Assembly (NCBI GenBank): GCA_963728155.1
Contig: CAVSJF010000026.1
Location: 1 to 64,000 of the forward strand
DNA from: JACVRW01 sp963728155
Lineage (GTDB): Bacteria; Actinomycetota; Thermoleophilia; Solirubrobacterales; Thermoleophilaceae
Length of the DNA stretch: 64,000 nucleotides
Direction: 5' to 3'
The translations under genes were made by a program, and so were the position numbers. Shown piece after piece: positions 15,074 through 25,267 of this stretch. Numbering within the stretch: the first letter of the stretch is position 1; each line of letters begins with the position of its first letter. The notes below the pieces were generated by a model that made no database searches, was not told the DNA's origin, and saw nothing but the letters and a program-made list of their open reading frames with translations.

Positions 15074-15352
15074 ATGTCCCGTTCATCCAAGAAGGGCCCC
15101 TGGATCGAGGAGCGCCTGATCGGGCGCATCGAGGCCATGAACGATTCGGGCAACCGCCAGATGGTCAAGACCTGGTCGCGCGCCTCGACGATCTTCCCCG
15201 AGATGGTGGGCCACACGGTCGCGGTTCACGACGGGCGCAAGCATGTGCCCGTGTTCATCTCCGAGTCGATGGTCGGCCACAAGCTGGGGGAGTTCGCGCC
15301 CACGCGGATCTTCCGCGGCCACGCCGGTAGCGACAGGGTGCGAATGCGATGA
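15074..15352 (+). CDS. rpsS: 30S ribosomal protein S19
   Basis: 92 residues. It pairs with S13 in the head of the 30S subunit. MSRSSKKGPWIEERL, KTWSRASTIFPEMVGHT and GEFAPTRIFRGHAG are diagnostic. It abuts rplB (no spacer) and overlaps the start of the extended rplV gene by 4 bases (ATGA). Confidence 0.97.
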   Translation: MSRSSKKGPWIEERLIGRIEAMNDSGNRQMVKTWSRASTIFPEMVGHTVAVHDGRKHVPVFISESMVGHKLGEFAPTRIFRGHAGSDRVRMR

Positions 15353-16089
15353 CGCCACCGGATGAGATGACGCCGCCGCCCGAGGGCGGCTGGGAGTCGC
15401 TCAAGGTCGACGAGCTCAAGGAGGAGCTCGAGGCCCGCGGACTTCCCAAGAGCGGCACCAAGGCCGAGCTCGTCGCGCGCCTGGCGGACGACGACGTGGC
15501 CCAGAAGGACAATCTGAAGGCGCCGCGCGGCGAGAGCGCGGAGCCCACGGCGGAGACGCCCGACGAGACCGTGCCCGACGACGGCGTGGCCGAAGAGGTC
15601 GTTCCGCCGGAGGAGCCCGCCGACGAGCCGAGCGCCGATGAGGTCGAGAAGGCCGAAGCGCCCAAGCGCCGGCGCGGCTCGGCCGAGACCTCGACCGGCA
15701 CGGGCCGCCGCCGGGGCGCGCCGGCCCGCCCCGAGGGCGATCTCATCGTCCGCGCGCGCTCCAAGTACGTGCGCAGCGCGCCGCGCAAGGCTCGGTTGGT
15801 GATGGACCACATCCGCGGCAAGGAGGTCGAGCAGGCGCGAGCTATCCTCGATCACGCGCCCCGGGCCGTGGCGGACGACATCCTCAAGGTCTTGAACTCG
15901 GCTGTCGCCAACGCCGAGTCCGCCTACGAGCTGGGGCCGGACGAGTTGCGGATCTTCAAGGCCTTCGTCGACGAGGGCCCCACCATCAAGCGCTTTCGGC
16001 CCCGGGCCCTCGGGCGCGCGACGAAGATCAACAAGCGCACGAGCCACATGACCATCGAATTGACCACGACACAGCGAAACGGGAGGTAG
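15349..16089 (+). CDS. rplV: 50S ribosomal protein L22 with N-terminal SAP domain
   Basis: 246 residues, about twice the usual 110-120. The L22 core is the C-terminal part (from about residue 128: RARSKYVRSAPRKARLVMDHI, ending in the RTSHMTI loop region). Residues 17-46 (VDELKEELEARGLPKSGTKA and on to ELVARL) form a textbook SAP helix-extended loop-helix. Residues 47-127 are a Glu/Pro/Ala-rich acidic linker ending in a basic KRRRGSAE patch. The start overlaps the rpsS stop (ATGA), and the whole length is in one frame with no indel, so the extension is real. SAP domains usually bind nucleic acid; a role in rRNA assembly or in binding DNA is inference. L22 lines the exit tunnel. Confidence 0.93.
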   Translation: MTPPDEMTPPPEGGWESLKVDELKEELEARGLPKSGTKAELVARLADDDVAQKDNLKAPRGESAEPTAETPDETVPDDGVAEEVVPPEEPADEPSADEVEKAEAPKRRRGSAETSTGTGRRRGAPARPEGDLIVRARSKYVRSAPRKARLVMDHIRGKEVEQARAILDHAPRAVADDILKVLNSAVANAESAYELGPDELRIFKAFVDEGPTIKRFRPRALGRATKINKRTSHMTIELTTTQRNGR

Positions 16090-16091
16090 CC

Positions 16092-16924
<833 letters not shown>

Positions 16925-16925
<1 letters not shown>

Positions 16926-17344
16926 TGCTGCAGCCCAAGAGAGTCAAGTGGCGCAAGGAGCATCGCGGGCGCATGCGCGGTAACGCCAAGGGCGGCACGC
17001 GTGTGGAGTTCGGCGAGTACGGGCTCAAGGCGATCGAGCGCGGCTGGGTGACCAACCGCCAGATCGAGGCGGCCCGTATCGCGATGACCCGCAAGATCAA
17101 GCGCGGCGGCAAGGTCTGGATCAACATCTTCCCCGACAAGCCCTTCACCCAGAAGCCGGCCGAGACCCGGATGGGCTCCGGCAAGGGCTCGCCCGAGGGC
17201 TGGGTCGCCGTGGTCAAGCCCGGCCGCGTGATGTTCGAGCTCTCCGGCGTGCCGGAGCCGTTGGCTCGCGAGGCGATGCGCCTGGCCGGCCACAAGCTCC
17301 CCGTGAAGACGAAGTTCGTCGCGCGCGAAGGGTCGGGCCAGTGA
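16925..17344 (+). CDS. rplP: 50S ribosomal protein L16
   Basis: 139 residues, normal length. It organises the A-site region of 23S rRNA. MLQPKRVKWRKEHRGRMRG, the TRMGSGKGSPEGWVAVVKPG loop and the C-terminal KLPVKTKFV are diagnostic. The ATG 16925 overlaps the rpsC stop; an in-frame GTG-type start upstream was rejected because it lacks homology. Confidence 0.97.
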
Positions 17345-17571
17345 TGAAGGCGGTCGAGGTGCATAACCTCGAGGACGCGCAGCTCGTGGAGCTGGCCGAC
17401 AACGCGCGCAAGGAAGTGTTCAACCTGCGCTTCCAGCACGCGACCGGGCAGCTGGAGAACACCGCGCGCCTGCGCCAGTCCAAGCAGGACCTCGCGCGCG
17501 CGCTGACCATCGCGCGCCAGCGCGGCATCGACATCGAGACAGAGATCCGTAGACAGAGACGAAATGGCTGA
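17344..17571 (+). CDS. rpmC: 50S ribosomal protein L29
   Basis: 75 residues from ATG 17344, one base overlapping the rplP stop; GTG 17341 directly before is an alternative start. The helical hairpin of L29 is clear (LVELADNARKEVFNLRFQHA, then TARLRQSKQDLARALTIARQR). It sits next to L23 at the tunnel exit. The 3' end overlaps the rpsQ start by 8 bases. Confidence 0.95.
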   Translation: MKAVEVHNLEDAQLVELADNARKEVFNLRFQHATGQLENTARLRQSKQDLARALTIARQRGIDIETEIRRQRRNG

Positions 17572-18250
17572 GAACGAAGAGAACGAGAACGAGACGCCGG
17601 AGACGCCGCCCGAGGAGGCGGTGGCCGAGGCTCCCGCCGAGGAGGCGGCTGAAGCTCCCGCTGAGGAGGTGGCTGAGGCTCCCGCAGAGGAGGTGGCTGA
17701 GGCCCCTGCTGAGGAGCCGGCAGCTGAGCCCGCTGAGGAGGCCCCTGCCCCCGCGCCGGCCCCTGCCGCCGCCGAACCGGCCGAGCCGGAGGAGCAGCTT
17801 TCGCCCAAGGAGCGGCGCAAGACCGCGCGCTCAACGCATACCGGCGAAGCTCGCCCGGCGCGCTCGGTCGAGGAGCGCGCCCAGGAGCGCGCCGAGCGGC
17901 GCGCCGTCAAGGCGCGTCACCGGCGCGCGTACCGCGTCAAGGAGCGTGAGCGCCGGCGGTCGGCACCGCGCGCCGAAGCACCGGCGCCCGAGCCGCGCGA
18001 GACCGGTCGCCTGAAGACGCGTCAGGGCGTGGTGGTGTCCGACCGTGCCAACAAGACGATCACCGTCCGGATCGACGTCGCGCGCCAGCACCGCACCTAC
18101 AAGAAGATCGTCCGCACCAGCTCCACGCTGCACGCGCACGACGAGGCCAACGAGGCCCACATCGGCGACACCGTGCGCGTGATCGAGAGCCGCCCGCTGA
18201 GCCGCATGAAGCGGTGGCGCCTGGTCGAAGTCCTGGAGAGGGCCCGCTGA
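17564..18250 (+). CDS. rpsQ: 30S ribosomal protein S17 with long acidic repeat extension
   Basis: 228 residues, against about 85 for the family. The S17 core is the C-terminal part from about residue 146 (LKTRQGVVVSDRANKTITV, then HRTYKKIVRTSSTLHAHDE and GDTVRVIESRPLS). Residues 1-75 are Glu/Ala/Pro-rich with repeats of the type EVAEAPAE encoded by four 24-bp DNA units at 17627-17722. Residues about 80-140 turn strongly basic (RAQERAERRAVKARHRRAYR). The start overlaps rpmC by 8 bases and no indel separates extension from core. The extension may bind RNA or other ribosomal proteins through its basic part; function is unknown. Confidence 0.92.
   Translation: MAENEENENETPETPPEEAVAEAPAEEAAEAPAEEVAEAPAEEVAEAPAEEPAAEPAEEAPAPAPAPAAAEPAEPEEQLSPKERRKTARSTHTGEARPARSVEERAQERAERRAVKARHRRAYRVKERERRRSAPRAEAPAPEPRETGRLKTRQGVVVSDRANKTITVRIDVARQHRTYKKIVRTSSTLHAHDEANEAHIGDTVRVIESRPLSRMKRWRLVEVLERAR
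17627..17722 (+). repeat. Four tandem 24-bp repeats inside rpsQ
   Basis: Units at 17627-17650, 17651-17674, 17675-17698 and 17699-17722 share the pattern GAGGCTCCCGCTGAGGAGGT with base changes, the last being most diverged. They encode EAPAEEVA-like octapeptides. Such repeats can change copy number by slippage. Confidence 0.85.
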
Positions 18251-18253
18251 TCC

Positions 18254-18625
18254 ATGATCCAGCAGGAGTCCAGGCTCAAGGTCGCCGACAACACCGGCGC
18301 GCGTGAAGTGCTCTGCATTCGCGTTCGCGGTGGGTCGCACCGCCGCTACGCGGGGGTCGGCGACACCATCGTCGCCACGGTCAAGACGGCGATCCCGCAC
18401 GGCTCGGTCAAGAAGGGCGAGGTGGTGACCGCCGTGGTGGTGCGGACCAAGAAGCAGTTCGGGCGCGACGACGGCACGTACATCGCGTTCGACGAGAACG
18501 CGGTGGTGCTGATCGACGCCGCCAACAACAGCCCGCGCGGCACCCGCATCTTCGGCCCGGTGGCGCGCGAGCTGCGCGACCGCAACTTCATGAGGATCGT
18601 CTCCCTCGCCCCGGAGGTGCTCTAG
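18254..18625 (+). CDS. rplN: 50S ribosomal protein L14
   Basis: 123 residues. It forms part of the intersubunit bridge and the docking site for ribosome silencing factor. MIQQESRLKVADNTGAREV, VVVRTKK and the C-terminal RIFGPVARELRDRNFMRIVS are diagnostic. Three bases separate it from rpsQ and three from rplX. Confidence 0.97.
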   Translation: MIQQESRLKVADNTGAREVLCIRVRGGSHRRYAGVGDTIVATVKTAIPHGSVKKGEVVTAVVVRTKKQFGRDDGTYIAFDENAVVLIDAANNSPRGTRIFGPVARELRDRNFMRIVSLAPEVL

Positions 18626-18628
18626 CTC

Positions 18629-18961
18629 ATGGCACTCAGGATCCGCCAGGACGACACCGTGCGCATCATCGCCGGCAAGGACAAGGGCAAGACGGGTCGT
18701 GTTCTGCGCACCGACCCCAAGAAGCACAAGGTCTTCGTGGAGGGCGCGAACATCATCAAGCGCCACACCAAGCCGCGCTCGCTGCGCGACACCCAGCGTT
18801 CCCAGGAGCTGGGCGGGATCGTGGAGATGGAGGGCCCGATCCACGTGTCCAACGTGATGCTGATCGATCCGGACTCGGGCGAGCCCAGCCGCGTTGGCAT
18901 CAAGCGCGAGGGCGGCCGGCGCGTGCGCGTGGCCAAGAAGTCCGGCAAGGAGATCGACTGA
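18629..18961 (+). CDS. rplX: 50S ribosomal protein L24
   Basis: 110 residues. Early assembly initiator of the large subunit. The KOW motif is visible as IRQDDTVRIIAGKDKGKTGR, followed by VEGANIIKRHTKP. The stop overlaps the rplE start by one base (TGATG). Confidence 0.97.
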   Translation: MALRIRQDDTVRIIAGKDKGKTGRVLRTDPKKHKVFVEGANIIKRHTKPRSLRDTQRSQELGGIVEMEGPIHVSNVMLIDPDSGEPSRVGIKREGGRRVRVAKKSGKEID

Positions 18962-19713
18962 TGGCCACCGCCCAGGCCAATGTCCCACCGCGGCTCAAGG
19001 AGCGCTACGACTCGGAGATCCGCGGCAGCCTGCAAAAGCGCTTCGGCTATTCGTCGGTGATGGAGGTTCCTCGCCTCGAGAAGATCACGCTCAACATGGG
19101 CGTGGGCGACGCGAAGCAGGACTCCAACATGCTCGACGCGGCCACCGAGCAGCTGGCCACGATCGCCGGGCTGCGGCCCAACGTCCGCCGCGCGCGCAAG
19201 TCGATCGCCAACTTCAAGCTCCGCGACGGCATGCCCGTGGGCGTGAGCGTCACGCTGCGCCGGGCCTACATGTGGGAGTTCCTCGATCGCCTGACCTCGA
19301 TCGCGATCCCGCGCATCCGCGACTTCCGTGGGCTCAACGCGCGCTCGTTCGACGGCCGCGGCAACTACTCGATGGGCGTGCGCGAGCAGATCATCTTCCC
19401 TGAGATCGACTACGACGAGATCGATCACGTGCGCGGGCTGGACGTGACGATCACCACCTCGGCCAAAACCGACGAGGAGGCCTATGCTCTCCTGCGGGAG
19501 CTCGGCATGCCCTTCTCTCCCCAGGGAGCGCCCGGCCAGGAGGCCGACCCTGAGGAGCAGGCGGCCGAGGAGAAGCGCCTCGAGGAGGCCCACGCCAAGG
19601 CGGAAGCCGAGGAGAAGGCCTTCGAGGAGCTCAAGGAAGAGAACCCGGAGGCCTACGAGGCCCCCACCCCGACCGACGACGACGCAGAAGAGAGCGAAGA
19701 GGCTCAGGAGTAG
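18961..19713 (+). CDS. rplE: 50S ribosomal protein L5 with acidic C-terminal tail
   Basis: 250 residues against about 180-190 usual. The L5 core binds 5S rRNA and contacts the P-site tRNA (VPRLEKITLNMGVGDAK, RRARKSIANFKLRDGMP, RDFRGLNARSFDGRGNYSMG, TTSAKTDEEAYALL). After about residue 185 comes a tail of some 60 residues rich in Glu, Ala and Asp, probably alpha-helical then disordered. The frame is unbroken, and rpsZ starts directly after the stop. Confidence 0.95.
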   Translation: MATAQANVPPRLKERYDSEIRGSLQKRFGYSSVMEVPRLEKITLNMGVGDAKQDSNMLDAATEQLATIAGLRPNVRRARKSIANFKLRDGMPVGVSVTLRRAYMWEFLDRLTSIAIPRIRDFRGLNARSFDGRGNYSMGVREQIIFPEIDYDEIDHVRGLDVTITTSAKTDEEAYALLRELGMPFSPQGAPGQEADPEEQAAEEKRLEEAHAKAEAEEKAFEELKEENPEAYEAPTPTDDDAEESEEAQE

Positions 19714-19899
19714 ATGGCAAAGACTTCACAGAAGGTCCGCCAGCAGCGCGGATCCAAGTACAAGACGCGCAACTACAACCGGTGCCGCCGGTGCGGGCGC
19801 CCACGCGCGTACATGCGCAAGTTCGGGCTGTGCCGCATCTGCCTGCGGGAGATTGCCCACGAGGGCATGATCCCCGGGCTCACCAAGTCGAGCTGGTAG
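19714..19899 (+). CDS. rpsZ: 30S ribosomal protein S14, zinc-binding type Z
   Basis: 61 residues, the short zinc form. Two CxxC pairs are seen: CRRCGRP near residue 24 and CRICLRE near residue 40. It helps assemble the 30S head. It starts immediately after the rplE stop, and rpsH begins 2 bases after it. Confidence 0.97.
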   Translation: MAKTSQKVRQQRGSKYKTRNYNRCRRCGRPRAYMRKFGLCRICLREIAHEGMIPGLTKSSW

Positions 19900-19901
19900 C
19901 C

Positions 19902-20297
19902 ATGCAGACCGACCCGATCGCCGATTTCCTCACCCGCATCCGCAACGGCCTGCGCGCCGATCACGACGCCGTGGAGATGCCCGCCTCGAATTTCAAGACC
20001 GAGCTGGCGCGCATCCTCACCGAGCAGGGCTACGTCGAGAGCTACGAGGTCGAGCCCGGACGCGTGGGGCGCACGCTGCGCGTGACGCTCAAGTACACCG
20101 AGGACCGCAAGCCGGTGATCCTGGGCATCGAGCGGATCTCCAAGCCCGGCCGCCGCGAGTACGTGTCCGCCGGCAAGGTGCCGCGGATCTACGGCGGGAT
20201 GGGCACCGCGATCGTCTCGACCTCCAGCGGGGTCATGACCGGCCACGACGCGCGCCGCGCCGGTGTGGGCGGAGAGCTCGTGGCGAGGGTCTGGTAG
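19902..20297 (+). CDS. rpsH: 30S ribosomal protein S8
   Basis: 131 residues from ATG 19902 (MQTDPIADFLTRIRNGLRA). S8 binds helix 21 of 16S rRNA, and in many bacteria represses the spc operon by binding its mRNA near rplE. The C-terminal STSSGVMTGHDARRAGVGGE motif is intact. rplF follows after 2 bases. Confidence 0.97.
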   Translation: MQTDPIADFLTRIRNGLRADHDAVEMPASNFKTELARILTEQGYVESYEVEPGRVGRTLRVTLKYTEDRKPVILGIERISKPGRREYVSAGKVPRIYGGMGTAIVSTSSGVMTGHDARRAGVGGELVARVW

Positions 20298-20299
20298 CG

Positions 20300-20833
20300 A
20301 TGTCGCGCATCGGAAAGCAGCCGGTGGCGGTGCCCGACAACGTGGAGATCACCATCGAGCCCGAGCTGGTGTCGGTGAAGGGACCCAAGGGCCAGCTCTC
20401 GGAGCGCGTCTCGCGCGAGATCGGCGTGGAGCAGCAGAACGGCGAGATCGTCGTAACGCGCCCGACCGACCGTGGCGAGCATCGCGCGCTGCACGGGCTC
20501 ACCCGCAGCCTCATCTTCAACATGGTCGAGGGCGTGACCAACGGCTACGAGAAGCGCCTGGAGATCCAGGGCGTCGGCTATCGCGCGCAGCTGCAGGGTC
20601 GCAAGCTCGTGCTGGCGCTCGGCTACTCCCATCCGGTCGAGCTCGACGCTCCCGAGGGAATCGACTTCGAGGTGCCGATGCCCACCCGCATCGTCGTGCG
20701 GGGGATCTCCAAGCAGGCGGTGGGCGAGGTGGCGGCCAACATCCGCAAGCGCCGCCCGCCGGAGCCCTACAAGGGCAAGGGCATCCGCTACGAGGGCGAG
20801 TACGTGGCCCGGAAGGTCGGCAAGCGCGCATGA
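20300..20833 (+). CDS. rplF: 50S ribosomal protein L6
   Basis: 177 residues, normal length; two similar alpha/beta domains. MSRIGKQPVAVPDNVEITIE at the start and the C-terminal RRPPEPYKGKGIRYEGEYV are diagnostic. It lies near the sarcin-ricin loop. The stop overlaps the rplR start (ATGA). Confidence 0.97.
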   Translation: MSRIGKQPVAVPDNVEITIEPELVSVKGPKGQLSERVSREIGVEQQNGEIVVTRPTDRGEHRALHGLTRSLIFNMVEGVTNGYEKRLEIQGVGYRAQLQGRKLVLALGYSHPVELDAPEGIDFEVPMPTRIVVRGISKQAVGEVAANIRKRRPPEPYKGKGIRYEGEYVARKVGKRA

Positions 20834-21183
20834 GCACCAAGACCAAGCCTCAATCCCGGCTGCGCCGCCGCCGGCGTGTGCGCGCCAAGGTGCGCGGCAG
20901 CGCCGAGCGCCCGCGCCTGTCGGTGTTCCGCTCCAACCGGGGCATCGGCGCGCAGCTCATCGACGACGTCGAGGGACACACCGTGGCCGCGGTCAACTGG
21001 ACGGAGGGCGATCTCAAGGACCTCGGCCGTATGGACCAGGCCAAGCGGGCCGGCGAGCTGCTGGCCGAGCGGGCCAAGTCGGCCGGCGTCGAGACCTGCG
21101 TGTTCGATCGCGGCGGCTACCGCTTCCACGGCAAGGTCAAGGCCCTGGCCGACGGCGCGCGCGAAGGCGGGCTGAAGTTCTGA
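20830..21183 (+). CDS. rplR: 50S ribosomal protein L18
   Basis: 117 residues from ATG 20830. The 5S rRNA-binding protein: basic N-terminus SRLRRRRRVRAKVRGSAERP, then LSVFRSNRGIGAQLIDD and the C-terminal DRGGYRFHGKVKALADGARE. The ATG overlaps the rplF stop by four bases. A 36-base gap with AAGGG then precedes rpsE. Confidence 0.97.
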   Translation: MSTKTKPQSRLRRRRRVRAKVRGSAERPRLSVFRSNRGIGAQLIDDVEGHTVAAVNWTEGDLKDLGRMDQAKRAGELLAERAKSAGVETCVFDRGGYRFHGKVKALADGAREGGLKF

Positions 21184-21219
21184 TGAACCACCCCCCGATC
21201 GCTACCTTGAAGGGTTCGC

Positions 21220-21836
<617 letters not shown>

Positions 21837-21837
<1 letters not shown>

Positions 21838-22016
21838 TGGCCACTCTGCTCATCAAGCAGGTGAAGTCCGCCAACGGCTCGAGCAAGAAGCAGCGCGAGT
21901 CGCTGAAGACGCTCGGCCTGGGCAAGATCGGCCGCAGCACCGAGCGCGACGACCATCCCGCCGTGCGCGGCGTGATCCACTCCGTGCGCCATCTGGTTGA
22001 GGTCTCCGATGGCTGA
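21837..22016 (+). CDS. rpmD: 50S ribosomal protein L30
   Basis: 59 residues, normal length. MATLLIKQVKSANGSSKKQR, LGLGKIGRSTERDDHPAVRG and a C-terminal VRHLVEV match the bacterial L30 family. The start ATG overlaps the rpsE stop (TGATG), and the 3' end overlaps the rplO start by 8 bases. Confidence 0.96.
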
Positions 22017-22498
22017 CGAACGCTTTGGCCTTCACTCCCTGAAGCCCGCCCCCGGGTCGCGCAAGCCGCGCAAGCGCGTCGGCCGCGGCGAGGGCTCGGG
22101 CACGGGCAAGACGTCCGGCCGCGGCCACAAGGGCGCGGGCTCGCGCTCGGGCTCCAAGCGGCGTGTGGCGCTTCGAGGGCGGGCAGAACCCGATCCACAT
22201 GCGGATGCGCAAGCTGCGCGGGCCGCACATGAAGAAGTCGATGCCCTTCGAGAAGTTCCGCACCCGCACCCAGCCGGTCAACGTGAGCGATCTCGAGGCC
22301 CGTTTCGACGACGGCGGTGAGGTTCGGCCCGATTCGCTGCAGGCGGCGGGCCTCGCCACGCGGCGCGCCGTGCCGGTGAAGGTGTTGGGGAAGGGCGAGA
22401 TCAGCAAGGCGCTCACCGTGCACGCCCACGGCTTCTCGAAGACCGCCCGCGAGAAGATCGAAGCCGCGGGCGGGACCTGCCAGATCCTCGAGGACTAG
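22009..22498 (+). CDS. rplO: 50S ribosomal protein L15, one apparent frameshift
   Basis: About 162 residues when repaired. The first part (ADERFGLHSLKPAPGSRKPR, then RVGRGEGSGTGKTSGRGHKG) runs in the frame of ATG 22009. At about 22164 one extra T moves the reading into the next frame, where GGQNPIHMRMRKLRGPH and the rest of L15 continue to 22498. Removing the T gives the expected SKRRWRFEGGQ. L15 is a late-assembly protein of the large subunit and is rarely dispensable, so a sequencing error is far more likely than mutation. Confidence 0.93.
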
Positions 22499-22510
22499 CC
22501 GGAGCCGATA

Positions 22511-23780
22511 GTGCTCAAGACGTTCCTCAACGCTTTCCGAGTAGCTGATATCCGGAAGAAGCTCGCCTTCACCGCGGGCATGCTCGCGCTGTACCGCATC
22601 GGTGCCTACATCCCCGCGCCGGGCATCAACATCGACGCCGTCGAGCAGATCGCCGAGAACTTCAGCGGCTCCAACGTGCTCGGCTTCCTCAACCTCTTCT
22701 CGGGCGGGTCCCTGCAGCGCTTCGCGATCTTCGCGCTCGGGATCATGCCCTACATCACGGCGTCGATCATGCTGCAGCTGCTGACCGTCGTGATCCCTCA
22801 GCTCGACAAGCTCCGCAAGGAGGGCGAGGTCGGGCAGCAGAAGATCACCCAGTACACGCGCTACCTGACCGTGGCGCTCGCCTTCGGCCAGTCGATCGGC
22901 TACGTCTTTCTGTTCCGCACCTTCTCGAGCGGCAGCGCTTCCGTGGTGGAGAACTTCACCTTCGGGCGCGTATTCGTGATCGTCATGACCCTCACCGCGG
23001 GTTGCGTGCTGCTCATGTGGTTCGGCGAGCTCATCACCCAGCGCGGCATCGGCAACGGAATCTCGCTGATGATCTTCGCCTCGATCGCCTCGGGGCTGCC
23101 GGACGGCATCGTCAAGTGGTGGAACAACCCGGACCAGGTGTTCAAGGTGATGATGCCCTTCATGGCGCTGGCGATCATCGCCGCCATCGTCTTCATGCAG
23201 GAGGGCCAGCGCCGCATCCCGATCCAGTACGCCAAGCGCGTGGTGGGCCGCCGGATGGCCGGCGGAGGGTCCACCTACCTGCCGCTGCGCGTGAACATGG
23301 CGGGTGTGATCCCGGTGATCTTCGCCGCGTCGCTGATGGCCTTCCCGCCCACCGTCGGCGAGCTCATCCAGACCCCCTGGGCCCAGGACCTCTCGGCCTT
23401 CTTCAGCCCCAACGGATGGGCCTATCATCGTGGGCGAGTCCTTATTCATCATCGTCTTCACCTACTTCTACACCGCGGTCACCTTCAACCCGGTGGAACA
23501 GGCGGACAACCTGAAGAAGTACGGCGGCTTCATCCCGGGGGTGAGGCCAGGCAGACCCACGGCCGAATACCTCGACCGCATTCTCGCGCGGTTGACCTTC
23601 CCGGGCGCGCTCTATCTGGCCGCGGTCGCGGCTCTGCCCACGATCCTGATCAACCAGACGAGCGCCAACTTCTTCTTCGGCGGTACCTCGATCCTGATCG
23701 TGGTCGGCGTCGCGCTCGACACCATGAAGCAGCTCGAGGCCCAGCTGATGATGCGTAACTACGAGGGCTTCCTGAAGTGA
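22511..23780 (+). CDS. secY: Preprotein translocase SecY, one apparent frameshift
   Basis: About 422 residues with ten membrane helices; the central channel of the Sec pathway in the cytoplasmic membrane. GTG start 22511 with GGAG ten bases upstream. Recognisable parts are AGMLALYRIGAYIPAPGI, the plug-region GSLQRFAIFALGIMPYI, WFGELITQRGIGNGIS, and QEGQRRIPIQYAKRVVGRRM. At about 23426 an extra C shifts frame; removing it gives AYIVGESLFIIVFTYFY and the remaining helices 8-10 with the GFIPGVRPGRPT loop. The stop overlaps the adk start. An error in the sequence is the likely cause of the shift. Confidence 0.93.
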
Positions 23781-24452
23781 CGGAACGCAACCTGGTCCTG
23801 CTCGGCCCGCCCGGGGCCGGGAAGGGCACCCAGGCCGAGCGACTGGTCGAGGACTTCGACCTGCCCTACTACGCGACCGGGAACATCCTGCGCGAGGCGG
23901 TGGAGCAGGACAGCGAGCTGGGACGCGAGGCCAAGGGCTTCATGGACAGCGGCAAGCTCGTGCCCGACGAGCTGATCTGCAACGTGATCGCCGAGCGACT
24001 CGACTCAGGCGAGGCCGACTTCGGGTTTCTGCTCGACGGCTTCCCGCGCACGATCGGGCAGGCCGAGATGCTCGACGGCGTCACTGGCCGACCGCGACCG
24101 CTCGCTCACGGCCGTCCTGCTGATCGAGGCGCCCGACGATGAGGTCATCCGCCGGCTGTCGGGCCGGCGCATGTGCGTGAAGAACCAGCACGTCTACCAC
24201 GTCGAGTTCGACCCGCCCAAGAACGAGGGAGTCTGCGACCAGGACGGATCGCGGTTGATGCAGCGCGACGACGACAAGCCTGAGACCGTGCGGAACCGCC
24301 TGGCGGTGTACCACGAGCAGACCGCCCCGCTGATCGACTGGTACGACGGGAAGGGCCTGCTGCGCCGCTTCGATGGCACCCGCGCCCCCGGGGAGGTTCA
24401 CTCGCGCATCCGTGCCACACTTGCCACCCTGGCTCTCGAAGACGAGATCTAG
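23777..24452 (+). CDS. adk: Adenylate kinase, one apparent frameshift
   Basis: About 224 residues, long form with a LID domain. Converts ATP and AMP to two ADP. P-loop GPPGAGKGTQ near residue 10, AMP-binding TGNILREAV and LLDGFPRT. An extra A near 24083 breaks the frame; after repair the sequence runs LADRDRSLTAVLLIEAPDDE, then RRLSGRRMCVKNQH. The LID zinc site is partly altered: the usual CxxC is CVKN, while the second half keeps CDQD. GTG start overlaps the secY stop (GTGA). The secY-adk-map order is classical. Confidence 0.92.
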
Positions 24453-24460
24453 ATGCCTCG

Positions 24461-25252
24461 ATGATTCTGCGCAAGACCCCCGAAGAGCTCGAGAAGATGG
24501 CCCAGGCGGGCCGGATCCTGGCTCGCTGCCACGCGATGCTGCGCGCAAAGGCGCGTCCGGGCGTGACCACCGCCGATCTCGACGCCGCCGCCGAGCGCTT
24601 CATCCGCTCACAGGACGCCGAGCCGGCCTTCAAGGGCTACCGGGGCTTCCCGGGCTCGATCTGCGCGTCGCCGAACTCCATGGTGGTGCACGGCATCCCC
24701 GGCTCGTACGAGCTCAAGCGCGGCGACCTCATCTCCATCGACATCGGTGTGATCCACGACGGCTATGTGGCCGACGCGGCGATCACCCATCCCATCGGAA
24801 ACGTCACTCCGATCGCCCAGCGGCTGATCGCGAGCACGCGCGCCTCCCTGTTCGATGCGGTCGAGCAGTGCCGCCTGGGCAACCGCCTGGGCGACGTGTC
24901 GCACGCCGTCCAGACGCGCGTGGAGGCCGACGGCTTTGCGGTGATCCGGTCGCTGGTGGGCCACGGCATCGGGCGCGACATGCACGAGGACCCGCAGATC
25001 CCCAACTTCGGCGATCCCGGCACCGGCCCGGAGCTCGAGGAGGGCATGTGCCTGGCCATCGAGCCGATGGTCAACGCCGGCACCCATCACGTGCGCATGG
25101 GCTCCGACAACTGGGCGGTCTACTCCCAGGACGGGTCGCTCGCCGCGCACTTCGAGCACACGGTGGCGATCACCGCGGAGGGCCCTCGAATCCTCACCCC
25201 CTGGCACGAGCTGGTCGGCGAGGGCGTGGCGCCCGCCGCCGCGTCGGCCTAG
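24461..25252 (+). CDS. map: Methionine aminopeptidase, type I
   Basis: 263 residues. Removes the initiator methionine from nascent proteins. All five metal ligands are visible: Asp in SIDIGV, Asp in VADAAI, His in GHGIGRDMHE, Glu in LAIEPM and Glu in HFEHTVAI. The substrate-side His of the VVHGIP segment is also there. No N-terminal zinc extension, so a compact type Ia enzyme. It starts 8 bases after the adk stop. Confidence 0.96.
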   Translation: MILRKTPEELEKMAQAGRILARCHAMLRAKARPGVTTADLDAAAERFIRSQDAEPAFKGYRGFPGSICASPNSMVVHGIPGSYELKRGDLISIDIGVIHDGYVADAAITHPIGNVTPIAQRLIASTRASLFDAVEQCRLGNRLGDVSHAVQTRVEADGFAVIRSLVGHGIGRDMHEDPQIPNFGDPGTGPELEEGMCLAIEPMVNAGTHHVRMGSDNWAVYSQDGSLAAHFEHTVAITAEGPRILTPWHELVGEGVAPAAASA

Positions 25253-25267
25253 CGCGTCGCGCCTTGC

